Source: a virus. Taken from it: a stretch of 22,930 nucleotides of DNA. The position numbers were made by a program, and so were the translations under genes. The stretch lies in IMG/VR virus record IMGVR_UViG_3300022929_000228, positions 1-22,930 of that record, one strand, 5' to 3'. Shown in pieces: positions 12,862 through 19,669 of this stretch. The notes beneath the pieces were generated by a model that saw nothing but the letters and a program-made list of their open reading frames with translations, was not told the origin of the DNA and did not search any database. Positions within the stretch are counted from its first letter, which is position 1, and each line of letters opens with the position of its first letter.

Positions 12862-13712
12862 AACACGGATCTTTATTTAGTGGATTAGGTGGCTTTGATT
12901 TAGCTGCTGAGTGGATGGGATGGGAGAACATTTTTCACTGCGAGTGGATGGAATTTCCTCGTAAGGTTTTAGACTACCACTTTCCAAATGCTGATAGCCA
13001 CATTGATATATGTAAAACTGATTTTAAAAAATATGCAAACAAAATTGACATTCTCACAGGAGGATTCCCATGCCAACCATTCTCAATGGCAGGGAAAAGA
13101 AAAGGAACGGATGATGAACGCTATCTCTGGGGCGAAATGCTTAGAGCAATACAAGAAATTAAACCGACATTCGTCATCGCTGAAAATGTATTTGGTATCA
13201 CTAATATTGATGACGGATTGGTATTCGAGCAGGTGTGTCTTGACTTGGAAGCTGAAGGGTACGAAGTTCAGCCGTTTATTATTCCAGCTGCAGCCAAAAA
13301 CGCACCACATAGGAGAGATAGGGTTTGGTTTATTGCTAAAAACACCAACTGCATCGGATTGGATGACAGAAAAATTAAAACCGGGAGAGGGAGAAATAGG
13401 AAGTTTGAGTCAACAAGCAGTAAGTGGAAGGTTGATGAAACACATTGGAATGCTACCGACACCGATAGCCTCAGATTGCAACGGTTCAAAAAAGAAAAGA
13501 AAAGGGAATACTCAACTGACGGAAACACTTGGCATATCTTCCCAACTAAATCCCCAATTTGTAGCGGAGATGATGGGCTTCCCACCGAACTGGACGGAAT
13601 TACCTTTTCAAAGTGGAGAGCAGAAAGTATCAAAGGATACGGAAACGCAATAGTGCCACAGGTAGCACTTGAGCTATTTAAGCAATTAGAAAAAATATAC
13701 TTAGAATTGTAA
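12858..13712 (+). CDS. C5-cytosine DNA methyltransferase
   Basis: A 284-residue enzyme with the C5 motifs in order: motif I FSGLGGFDLA (residues 7-16), motif IV GGFPCQPFS with catalytic Cys72, motif VI ENV (Glu109), motif VIII HRRDRVW (151-157) and motif X GYGNAIVPQVA (260-270). The region between VIII and X, where the target recognition domain lies, is only about 100 residues. It should methylate cytosine in a specific site, probably to evade host restriction. A second long frame overlaps most of the gene and also looks like methyltransferase sequence. It overlaps DUF6291 by 4 nt. Confidence 0.9.
   Translation: MKHGSLFSGLGGFDLAAEWMGWENIFHCEWMEFPRKVLDYHFPNADSHIDICKTDFKKYANKIDILTGGFPCQPFSMAGKRKGTDDERYLWGEMLRAIQEIKPTFVIAENVFGITNIDDGLVFEQVCLDLEAEGYEVQPFIIPAAAKNAPHRRDRVWFIAKNTNCIGLDDRKIKTGRGRNRKFESTSSKWKVDETHWNATDTDSLRLQRFKKEKKREYSTDGNTWHIFPTKSPICSGDDGLPTELDGITFSKWRAESIKGYGNAIVPQVALELFKQLEKIYLEL
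12988..13653 (+). CDS. Overlapping +1-frame ORF with methyltransferase TRD-like sequence
   Basis: An open 221-codon frame inside the C5 methyltransferase gene. It contains TPTASDW (residues 119-125), LPTPIASDCNG (156-166) and QLNPQFVAEMMGFPPNW (186-202), which I recognise as the recognition-domain and post-TRD motifs of other phage C5 methyltransferases, including ones from high-GC phages. The motif block SSRCVLTWKLKGTKFSRL also recurs in such proteins from memory. Either it is a genuine overprinted gene, the product of a frameshift from the upstream frame, or a retained frame from an ancestral arrangement. It lacks motifs I and IV by itself. Confidence 0.35.
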   Translation: MLIATLIYVKLILKNMQTKLTFSQEDSHANHSQWQGKEKERMMNAISGAKCLEQYKKLNRHSSSLKMYLVSLILMTDWYSSRCVLTWKLKGTKFSRLLFQLQPKTHHIGEIGFGLLLKTPTASDWMTEKLKPGEGEIGSLSQQAVSGRLMKHIGMLPTPIASDCNGSKKKRKGNTQLTETLGISSQLNPQFVAEMMGFPPNWTELPFQSGEQKVSKDTETQ

Positions 13713-13714
13713 TC

Positions 13715-14317
13715 ATGTTTATTCAGGATGTTAATCAGGAGATGATATTGGAGCGTTTAAAAAAGCTCTGTTCATTAGGAGGCATTAAGCCACCACAACA
13801 AGGAAAGGAGTTCATCGAGTTTATTCAAGAAGGATTTGCACGATGTGAAATCGAAACGATGGACAAAGCCTTCAGAGAGTATCTGCTCGGAAAGTACACG
13901 ATCAGACAACCACAGCAACTCAACGTCAAATTTGTAAGCGACATCATGAACGCCTACATAAAAGACAACTCTCACACTTTAAAACTAAAGCCACGGGAGT
14001 ATTTGGCAATAGAAGCACCGGTTGACAATAGCCCTAAGATGTCATCCTTTGAGATAGCCAAAAGCAACTGGGAGAATGTCAGAACAAAAAGGGCGGCAGT
14101 GTTTCCATCTTTTCTATGCAAGGCTTGGGAGGAATTAGAAGACAAGCCAAAGATTGATGAGAAGCGAGTGGCTGAGTTAGTGGAGATGATTAAGGACAAT
14201 CAAAATATATGGTTTTACAAACTGAAACGAGAGCGAGGTCATAAACAGAAACGCTCACAATTAGACGAGGAAATTATTTACAAAGCAGCCTGTATGGCAT
14301 ACTATTTAGAACTATGA
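13715..14317 (+). CDS. Phage protein of unknown function in the replication module
   Basis: A 200-residue mostly helical basic protein. Its first half (LERLKKLCSLGGIKPPQQGK, then YLLGKYTIRQPQQLNVKFVS) resembles loader or replication accessory proteins found between initiator and DnaA-like genes; the second half carries helices such as WEELEDKPKIDEKRVAELVE. No Walker motif or zinc site is seen. It starts two bases after the methyltransferase stop and overlaps the next gene by 4 nt. A DNA replication role is inferred from context only. Confidence 0.6.
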   Translation: MFIQDVNQEMILERLKKLCSLGGIKPPQQGKEFIEFIQEGFARCEIETMDKAFREYLLGKYTIRQPQQLNVKFVSDIMNAYIKDNSHTLKLKPREYLAIEAPVDNSPKMSSFEIAKSNWENVRTKRAAVFPSFLCKAWEELEDKPKIDEKRVAELVEMIKDNQNIWFYKLKRERGHKQKRSQLDEEIIYKAACMAYYLEL

Positions 14318-14778
14318 AAGACTACTACGCAGAATACATTGCAGCAAAGCAAAAGTTGACACGCTTAGAAAAGCAGCACGACAACTATCAAAGAAAGGTC
14401 AGAAACCAAATAAGAGAGTATCAAGTGACCATTCACAAGATGAGGCATGAAATACTAAAACTCAAAGGACACAATGTTGAAAGATGTCAGGAACTATATG
14501 AACGCATTCTAAACGAGTACGGCATCACTGAAGATGAACTGAAGTCACCAATGAGGGATCGATCAATCGTTAACGTCAGACATGCTTTGTTTTATCATCT
14601 AAGGCATCGAAAGAATTTCAGCACAATAAAAATTGGTTCAATCTTTAATCGTGACCATTCAAGCGTTATAAATGGATGTAAGAGAGTTGAGAATTGGCTG
14701 GACATTCCTCAAGTGTACAGAGAGGAGTTAACCATATTAGAGTTAATCAATGGAGCTGACAGTCAGGAAGGGGCGTGA
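14314..14778 (+). CDS. DnaA domain IV-like DNA-binding protein
   Basis: A 154-residue protein. Residues 1-60 are a coiled coil (KQKLTRLEKQHDNYQRKVRN). Residues about 80-135 match domain IV of DnaA: RDRSIVNVRHALFYHLRH, then KIGSIFNRDHSSVINGCKR, where the DHSS-V-N..K signature contacts the DnaA box. The AAA+ domain is absent, so it cannot act as a full initiator. It probably binds DnaA-like boxes at the phage origin, or competes with host DnaA. It lies 1.7 kb downstream of the candidate origin. Overlaps the next small gene by 29 nt. Confidence 0.82.
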   Translation: MKDYYAEYIAAKQKLTRLEKQHDNYQRKVRNQIREYQVTIHKMRHEILKLKGHNVERCQELYERILNEYGITEDELKSPMRDRSIVNVRHALFYHLRHRKNFSTIKIGSIFNRDHSSVINGCKRVENWLDIPQVYREELTILELINGADSQEGA

Positions 14779-14908
14779 GTTTGTTCACATAATTCTTGAG
14801 AATGACAAGCAAGTCATCTACTATGCAAAGAAATACATGAAACAAGGCTTTGAGGTTTACAGTATCTGCAATGATAAGACTGTGCAACTATTGTGTAAAA
14901 CTTCTTGA
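14750..14908 (+). CDS. Small protein of unknown function
   Basis: A 52-residue ORF starting 29 nt inside the DnaA-like gene (MELTVRKGREFVHIILENDK) and ending KTVQLLCKTS. It has an alternating strand pattern and balanced charge, with the look of a small alpha/beta protein (QVIYYAKKYMKQGFEVYSIC). No family is recognised. It fills a stretch that would otherwise be empty. Confidence 0.5.
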   Translation: MELTVRKGREFVHIILENDKQVIYYAKKYMKQGFEVYSICNDKTVQLLCKTS

Positions 14909-14936
14909 ATAGGTATTGAAATTGCAAAGAACTTTG
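14905..14936 (+). promoter_or_regulatory. Possible promoter before the sigma-like gene
   Basis: TTG (14905-14907) and GAACTTTG (14929-14936) are 21 bp apart; the second differs from TAnnTTTG only at its first base. It lies in the 77-nt gap before the sigma-like gene. The fit is partial and unproven. Confidence 0.35.
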
Positions 14937-14985
14937 ACATATCAAAAAAGCCGACATCATAAACGAGCTTACCAAAGCCGAATGG

Positions 14986-15465
14986 TTGAGGGAGGTTTGC
15001 GATAAGATAGGGAAGCATCAAGCGAATGATTTATATCAGGAGGTGTTTCTGATAATCTGCGAAAAGGATGAAGATTGGATATTGGAAAAATACAACAGTG
15101 GATATTGGGAAGGGCTTGTCATTCGTATCGTGGTTAATCAAGCCTATGGGCAATACACGAGGTTCAACAAACTATTTAAACAAGAGCCAATGTTGGACTC
15201 CTCCAAACTTGAGATACCTGATCATGATGTTGATTACAGAAACGAGATACTGCATTACTGCATTGACATCGTCTTACGAGAATACGATTGGTATCACACA
15301 AAGATTTGGAAGTTGTATTCTGAAGGAGGTCGAAACATTAAGCCCAAATCAGCACGATCAATCAGTAGAGCAACGGGCATTAGTAGGCATGAGATAGACA
15401 AAGTGATTAACGAGATTAAATACAAAGCGAACAAACAATTCAAAAAATATGAGCCTTACATTTGA
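14986..15465 (+). CDS. Sigma-70-like protein, start uncertain
   Basis: A 159-residue protein from a TTG at 14986. The segment HQANDLYQEVFLIICEKDED followed by YWEGLVIRIVVNQAYGQYTR resembles sigma region 2 (the DLxQEVFL pattern) of phage-borne sigma-like proteins. The end (SARSISRATGISRHEIDKVI) is a helix-turn-helix consistent with region 4. It may redirect host RNA polymerase to phage promoters, perhaps those with the shared leader at 175 and 21641. The frame stays open upstream to 14938 and reads IKKADIINELTKAEWL, which looks like true protein without any ATG, so a non-standard start or upstream error is possible. Confidence 0.6.
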   Translation: MREVCDKIGKHQANDLYQEVFLIICEKDEDWILEKYNSGYWEGLVIRIVVNQAYGQYTRFNKLFKQEPMLDSSKLEIPDHDVDYRNEILHYCIDIVLREYDWYHTKIWKLYSEGGRNIKPKSARSISRATGISRHEIDKVINEIKYKANKQFKKYEPYI

Positions 15466-15655
15466 GATATTAGGACTCGCCTCTATGGGAGTAATTCTTG
15501 TAAGAAACTTCACATACAAGTTCAAGGTTAAGCCATTTACCTGTGAGCTATGTCTTGCGTTTTGGTTGAGTGTACTGTACTTCCACTCCCTTGAGGGGGT
15601 CTTATTCTCATTTGCGGCAGGAATGATTGCAGCGATATTGAACAGATATGTATGA
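15449..15655 (+). CDS. Small two-segment membrane protein with CxxC motif
   Basis: A 68-residue protein with hydrophobic segments at about residues 3-18 and 38-63 (FWLSVLYFHSLEGVLFSFAA) and the motif CELCLAFW between them. The C-x-x-C-x-x-FW pattern resembles DUF1360-type membrane proteins, though this one is shorter. Function unknown. It overlaps the sigma-like gene by 17 nt and the next small gene by 8 nt. Confidence 0.6.
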   Translation: MSLTFEILGLASMGVILVRNFTYKFKVKPFTCELCLAFWLSVLYFHSLEGVLFSFAAGMIAAILNRYV

Positions 15656-15803
15656 ACTAAAAGATCTAAACGAAGTAATTGACACACTACAAAGACATTT
15701 AAAATACCGAAAGGGCTTTGCAATAAGTCAACCAAGACCGAGCGAAGTCAACGAGGCACTAACCAAAGTAATAAGAATACTAAATGAACAAAGAACAAAT
15801 TGA
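15648..15803 (+). CDS. Small helical protein of unknown function
   Basis: A 51-residue ORF (MYELKDLNEVIDTLQRHLKY, ending VIRILNEQRTN). It is basic and predicted as two helices. No family is recognised. The start lies 8 nt inside the preceding gene, and the end overlaps the next gene by 20 nt, typical of this compact operon. Confidence 0.5.
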   Translation: MYELKDLNEVIDTLQRHLKYRKGFAISQPRPSEVNEALTKVIRILNEQRTN

Positions 15804-16092
15804 TTTCATCCTCACCGAGATGTTGCCAGTATTTCAGAAATGGAAAGAAACACAAGTCTTAAAAATGACACCTGAGCAGAACGTAGAGTTCAGAGCAGTC
15901 TATCTACAAGAGATGGGTAAACCACTTCCAACGTGCGGCAACTGTGTCGTTGAGGGAATGCTCTCAATGATTATCAGAGCCGAAGCACAGAACAAGGAAC
16001 TGAACACTGATGACGAGCAACCGGTTAAAAAAAAGCGAAGAAAACGTGTCGTGCGTAACACAGATAATAAAACAGACTTGGGCGAAGGATAA
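15784..16092 (+). CDS. Small protein with CxxC and basic tail
   Basis: A 102-residue protein. An N-terminal helix (FILTEMLPVFQKWKETQVLK) is followed by a CGNC motif (PTCGNCVVEGML) and a highly basic tail (VKKKRRKRVVR). The cysteines could bind metal and the tail nucleic acid, but a function cannot be assigned. Its last 83 nt are shared with the next gene in another frame. Confidence 0.6.
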   Translation: MNKEQIDFILTEMLPVFQKWKETQVLKMTPEQNVEFRAVYLQEMGKPLPTCGNCVVEGMLSMIIRAEAQNKELNTDDEQPVKKKRRKRVVRNTDNKTDLGEG

Positions 16093-16582
16093 GCCTTGGC
16101 TTGTTGTTGGTACAGGTGCATCTCTTGAGAGGTGGGATGCCTCTATGATGTTAGACTACAACGTCTGGACAATTAACGGAGCATTGGAAAAGACACGCTA
16201 TGCAGATATAGCAGCCTTTCACGATCCTGTGATTTATAACGAACCACATAAATACATAAACGGAAAATACAAGGCACGTTTTATCCTTACAAGAACCTGC
16301 AATGCTAAGATATACGACAACACCATCTTTGTGCAGTTTAAGATTGATCCCAATATAGGTCACTACACATTCAGAACTTTCAACTCAAGTTCATTTGCAT
16401 TTGAACTACTGATGAACCGATTCGATCAGGTATATACTTTAGGCATAGATGGAGGCAGAGCTTTATATCAAGGACTGACTGAACACTATATCCAAGCAGA
16501 ACAAGGAACAGACTTCAACGCTCACAACGCTCACATGCACGAACTCAAGCAGAGAACCAAATGTCAAGTAATTAGGCTTTGA
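16010..16582 (+). CDS. DUF115-like protein with nucleotide-sugar-type N-terminus
   Basis: A 190-residue protein. The core begins KPWLVVGTGASLERWDASMM, a glycine-rich GxGxSL loop typical of the DUF115 / 6-hydroxymethylpterin-pyrophosphokinase-like fold that also includes sugar-transfer proteins. Later segments DYNVWTINGALEKTRYADIA, RFDQVYTLGIDGGRALYQGL and HAHMHELKQRTK complete the pattern. Its substrate is unknown. The ATG at 16010 lies 83 nt inside the previous gene; a GTG at 16046 is another start. It could modify phage DNA, protein or host surface; a glycosyltransferase is encoded 2.1 kb downstream. Confidence 0.6.
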   Translation: MTSNRLKKSEENVSCVTQIIKQTWAKDKPWLVVGTGASLERWDASMMLDYNVWTINGALEKTRYADIAAFHDPVIYNEPHKYINGKYKARFILTRTCNAKIYDNTIFVQFKIDPNIGHYTFRTFNSSSFAFELLMNRFDQVYTLGIDGGRALYQGLTEHYIQAEQGTDFNAHNAHMHELKQRTKCQVIRL

Positions 16583-16836
16583 AAAAACACACCAAAATAT
16601 ATCTAAACTATTTCGGCTATGACACAACCGATTGGATACCTTGTGAGATATGCGGAAGCAGTGCAAATGATATTCATCACATTGAACCAAGGGGAATGGG
16701 CGGAAGTAAAACTAAAGATGTAATTGAAAACCTGATGGCGGTTTGTAGATCTTGCCATGAAAAATACGAAGGGAATAAAGCAGACAAAGAGATGCTCAAG
16801 GTGGTCCATAAGGTTAAGATGACAGAAAGAAAATGA
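16579..16836 (+). CDS. HNH endonuclease
   Basis: An 85-residue HNH nuclease. The metal-binding and catalytic pattern is C22-x2-C25 (CEICGSS), HH at 32-33 (DIHHIEPRGMGG), an Asn in VIENLMAVC and C-x2-CH at 51-55 (CRSCHEKYEG). It starts with TTG, coupled to the preceding TGA (TTGA). Single-domain HNH proteins in phages help packaging nucleases or cut host DNA; this one lies near the terminase genes and directly before a methyltransferase. Full length for the family. Confidence 0.85.
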   Translation: MKKHTKIYLNYFGYDTTDWIPCEICGSSANDIHHIEPRGMGGSKTKDVIENLMAVCRSCHEKYEGNKADKEMLKVVHKVKMTERK

Positions 16837-18017
16837 ACATACAAGTAGTAAAAATAACAGACATTAAGAGCAACCCAAACAATCCAAGAGTTATCAAGGA
16901 TGACAAGTTTCACAAATTATGTGAATCAATCAAGGCATTCCCTAAGATGCTTGAGCTACGACCTATTGTTGTAAATGACGATATGGTTGTACTTGGTGGT
17001 AATATGCGATTAAAAGCATTAAGGCATTTAGGATTAAAGGAAGCACCTATCATAAAAGCATCAGACTTAACCGATGAACAACAACGTCAGTTTATAATTA
17101 AAGACAACGCTGGATTCGGTGAATGGGATTGGGATATGATAGCCAACGAGTGGGATACTGATGAACTTGAGGAGTGGGGTATTGATGTTCCTGTGTTTGC
17201 AGAAACAGAAATTGAAGCAGAGGAGGATGACTTTGAAGTTCCTGATGGGGGAATAGAAACGGACATTGTAATTGGTGACTTGTTTGAGATAGGTGAACAC
17301 CGTTTGTTGTGTGGGGATAGTACCGATAGCGATGCAGTTGCGAAGTTAATGAATGGAGAAAAAGCAGATATGGTTTTTACTGACCCCCCGTATGGAATGA
17401 AATTAGACGCAGATTATAGTGAAATGAGTAATAATTCAACATTTGCAAAAGAAAAAGGTATCAAAAATGGCAAGAAATATGAAAATGTAATAGGTGACCA
17501 CAATGATTTTAGTCAAGAATTGATAAATACTATTTTTGCTTGTTTTAATGATTGTAAAGAAATATTTATATGGGGTGCAGATTATTTTGCGGAATTATTG
17601 CCAAATAAAAATCAAGGGAGTTGGATTGTATGGGATAAACGAGTAGATGAAAATTTTGATAAAATGTATGGAAGTTCATTTGAATTGTGTTGGAGTAAAA
17701 ATAGACATAAAAGAGAAATAGCGAGAATAAGATGGGCAAGTGCATTTGGAACTGAAAAAGAATTTGACCATAAAAGACATCATCCTACTCAAAAACCAAC
17801 TGAATTGGCATCTTGGTTTTTTAAGAAATGGGGTAAAGAAAATGATTTAATAGTAGATTTATATTTAGGAAGTGGTACAACAATGATAACGTCACACCAA
17901 CTTAAACGGAAGTGTTACGGAATGGAACTTGATCCTAAATACTGCCAAGTAATAATAGACCGAATGAAAGCACTTGACCCTTCACTTGTTATAAAACGCA
18001 ACGGACAAATAATTTAG
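16833..18017 (+). CDS. ParB/Srx-domain DNA methyltransferase (N4/N6 type)
   Basis: A 394-residue fusion. Residues 1-70 are ParB/sulfiredoxin-like (DIKSNPNNPRVIKDDKF, GGNMRLKALRHLG). Residues about 140-380 form an N4-cytosine or N6-adenine methyltransferase of the order in which the catalytic DPPY (182-185) precedes the SAM-binding DLYLGSGTT (340-348); HHPTQKPTELASWFFKK precedes it. It likely methylates phage DNA at specific sites. Bases about 17395-17880, coding for the segment between the two motifs, are much more AT-rich than the flanks. It overlaps the HNH gene by 4 nt. Confidence 0.88.
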   Translation: MNIQVVKITDIKSNPNNPRVIKDDKFHKLCESIKAFPKMLELRPIVVNDDMVVLGGNMRLKALRHLGLKEAPIIKASDLTDEQQRQFIIKDNAGFGEWDWDMIANEWDTDELEEWGIDVPVFAETEIEAEEDDFEVPDGGIETDIVIGDLFEIGEHRLLCGDSTDSDAVAKLMNGEKADMVFTDPPYGMKLDADYSEMSNNSTFAKEKGIKNGKKYENVIGDHNDFSQELINTIFACFNDCKEIFIWGADYFAELLPNKNQGSWIVWDKRVDENFDKMYGSSFELCWSKNRHKREIARIRWASAFGTEKEFDHKRHHPTQKPTELASWFFKKWGKENDLIVDLYLGSGTTMITSHQLKRKCYGMELDPKYCQVIIDRMKALDPSLVIKRNGQII

Positions 18018-18031
18018 AGATAATTTAGAAG

Positions 18032-18421
18032 ATGGCTAACGAACAGAATCTCATACCAGCAAAAAAAGGAGAGGTCAGAAATCCCAATGGTAGACCTAAA
18101 AAAGTAGATACCATATTAAAGGAAATCTTTTTGGATGAGTACAATGTCAAGTTATCCAAATCACAGACGGAGGAGATAATCAAAGGGGTATTATCACGGA
18201 CAAGAAGCGAACTGATGGAACTTGCTCAAAACGATGACCTTCCATTCTGGATATCTATGATTGCAAACAAAGCGACAAAGGACTACAAGAAAGGCAGTAT
18301 TCATTTGTTGGAGTTGTTGTTCGACAGAGTTTATGGTAAACCAAAGGAAACAGTAGATCAAAACATTGAGGCAAAAACAATCAACGTCACACTAAACTTA
18401 GAAAACCCAAAAGGAAAATAA
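18032..18421 (+). CDS. Small terminase-like DNA-binding protein (TerS candidate)
   Basis: A 129-residue basic protein. It opens with KKGEVRNPNGRPKKVDTILK, an element common in small terminase-like and DUF5681-type phage proteins, followed by helices (ELMELAQNDDLPFWISMIAN) and a C-terminal strand (TINVTLNLENP). It lies 1.3 kb upstream of the large terminase and may select the packaging site. Assignment is tentative; the family also has general DNA-binding members. An 11-bp sequence is duplicated just before its ATG. Confidence 0.6.
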   Translation: MANEQNLIPAKKGEVRNPNGRPKKVDTILKEIFLDEYNVKLSKSQTEEIIKGVLSRTRSELMELAQNDDLPFWISMIANKATKDYKKGSIHLLELLFDRVYGKPKETVDQNIEAKTINVTLNLENPKGK

Positions 18422-18422
18422 T

Positions 18423-18656
18423 ATGGATGAAATTACATTTTTAGGAAACGCCTGGTCTGATGACTTTGGCTTAAACATCACGATTAACGTGGAGAAGTTC
18501 AAACAAGCTTTGAATGACGGAAAGCTTGAAATCAACAAGTATGGTGACGTTCGCATCAGAGTGCAGAAACTCAAGACGCAAAACGACAGGTCAAAGGCTA
18601 CGCATTATGTGGCAGTGCCAAGACCACCGAAGGAGAAGGATGATATGCCTTTCTGA
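18423..18656 (+). CDS. SSB-like small protein with DDMPF tip
   Basis: A 77-residue protein. The strand-rich body (ITFLGNAWSDDFGLNITINV, YGDVRIRVQKLKTQNDRSKA) is consistent with a small OB-type fold, and the C-terminal end KEKDDMPF closely resembles the acidic DDIPF tip that single-strand DNA binding proteins use to recruit partners. It lacks the full length of bacterial SSB. I infer ssDNA-binding or a decoy of the SSB tail. ATG is one base after the previous stop and its TGA shares a base with the next ATG. Confidence 0.5.
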   Translation: MDEITFLGNAWSDDFGLNITINVEKFKQALNDGKLEINKYGDVRIRVQKLKTQNDRSKATHYVAVPRPPKEKDDMPF

Positions 18657-19669
18657 TGAGAATCTTACTATTACTTGACGGCATGAATGGGGTGAGCTTT
18701 CACAGGCTATACACCCCATACGTCAAAATCCAAATAGACTACGGAATCACAGTTGATGTTTCTGTTGATCAGGGGGAATGGGCTGACCTACCTTTTGAAA
18801 AATATGATTGCGTAGTATTCAACAGATGGCTTGGAAGATTGCAATACAACATCCTTCCGATACTCGCCAAAAAGAAAATCCCTTTCATTGTTGATATTGA
18901 TGACTATTGGGTAATTCCTAAACACAACCCAGCTTATAAGTTTTACAGAGCATACATCAAAAACGGAATCAAGGATAGCCTACACTATGCAGATGCAGTG
19001 ATGGTGACCACTCCACAACTTGAGGAGAAGGTAAAAGAGTTCAATCAAAACGTCACGATAATTCCCAATGCTTTAGACTTAAATCAAAGTCAATGGAAAG
19101 CAGAAACAGAGCATCCTTTTACAATCGGATGGGTGGGAGGGTTATCCCACACTGAAGATTTAAAGTTGCTTACAGGCAAAATAAAGCCTATCTGTGAGGA
19201 ATACGGAGCGAGGTTCTTAATGTGTGGCTTTCATGAGAATGTTGCTGATTGGGCAACAATGGAGAAAGCAATCACAGGAGAGCCAAGACATAAACGCCCT
19301 GAGTGGTTTCAGACAAGGGTAGGAACAAAGGCGAATGAGTTCGGCAAGTATTATTCAGAGATTGACATCTGCATTGCTCCACTACTTCCGACTAAGTTTA
19401 ACCGATACAAATCAGAGCTGAAGATTCTCGAAGCGGCAGCGTACAAGTTGCCCATCTTTGTAAGTGCAGTTGAGCCGTACACAAACCACCGAGATAATTT
19501 AGGCTGTTTCTTTGTGCAGAACAACGACTGGTCAGAGATTGGTAAGTTAATTAAGTCTGACAAAGTCAAAGAGGTGGGTGAGATTAATTATCAGTATTGC
19601 CACCAACATCACAACCTTGACACCATCAACAAGAAGCGTGTAGACCTTTTAAGGAGTGTTACATCGTGA
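18656..19669 (+). CDS. GT4-like glycosyltransferase
   Basis: A 337-residue enzyme of the GT-B fold. Evidence: N-terminal Rossmann strand MRILLLLDGMNGVSFHRL, linker VTIIPNALDLNQSQW, a C-terminal sugar-nucleotide domain starting FTIGWVGGLSHTEDLKLL, and the diagnostic E-x7-E type end of a GT4 family (FNRYKSELKILEAAAYKLP). It should move a sugar from a nucleotide donor to an unknown acceptor. Phage enzymes of this type modify DNA, virion proteins or host surface. No membrane segment is present. Confidence 0.8.
   Translation: MRILLLLDGMNGVSFHRLYTPYVKIQIDYGITVDVSVDQGEWADLPFEKYDCVVFNRWLGRLQYNILPILAKKKIPFIVDIDDYWVIPKHNPAYKFYRAYIKNGIKDSLHYADAVMVTTPQLEEKVKEFNQNVTIIPNALDLNQSQWKAETEHPFTIGWVGGLSHTEDLKLLTGKIKPICEEYGARFLMCGFHENVADWATMEKAITGEPRHKRPEWFQTRVGTKANEFGKYYSEIDICIAPLLPTKFNRYKSELKILEAAAYKLPIFVSAVEPYTNHRDNLGCFFVQNNDWSEIGKLIKSDKVKEVGEINYQYCHQHHNLDTINKKRVDLLRSVTS

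Noticed and set aside
13268-13633. 121-codon minus-strand ORF inside the C5 methyltransferase gene
   Set aside because: Opposes a gene with full C5 motifs and shows no motif itself; a shadow frame, unlike the +1 frame reported separately.
15358-15735. 125-codon minus-strand ORF over the sigma-like and membrane genes
   Set aside because: It spans several coupled plus-strand genes and reads as shadow sequence; no signals upstream.
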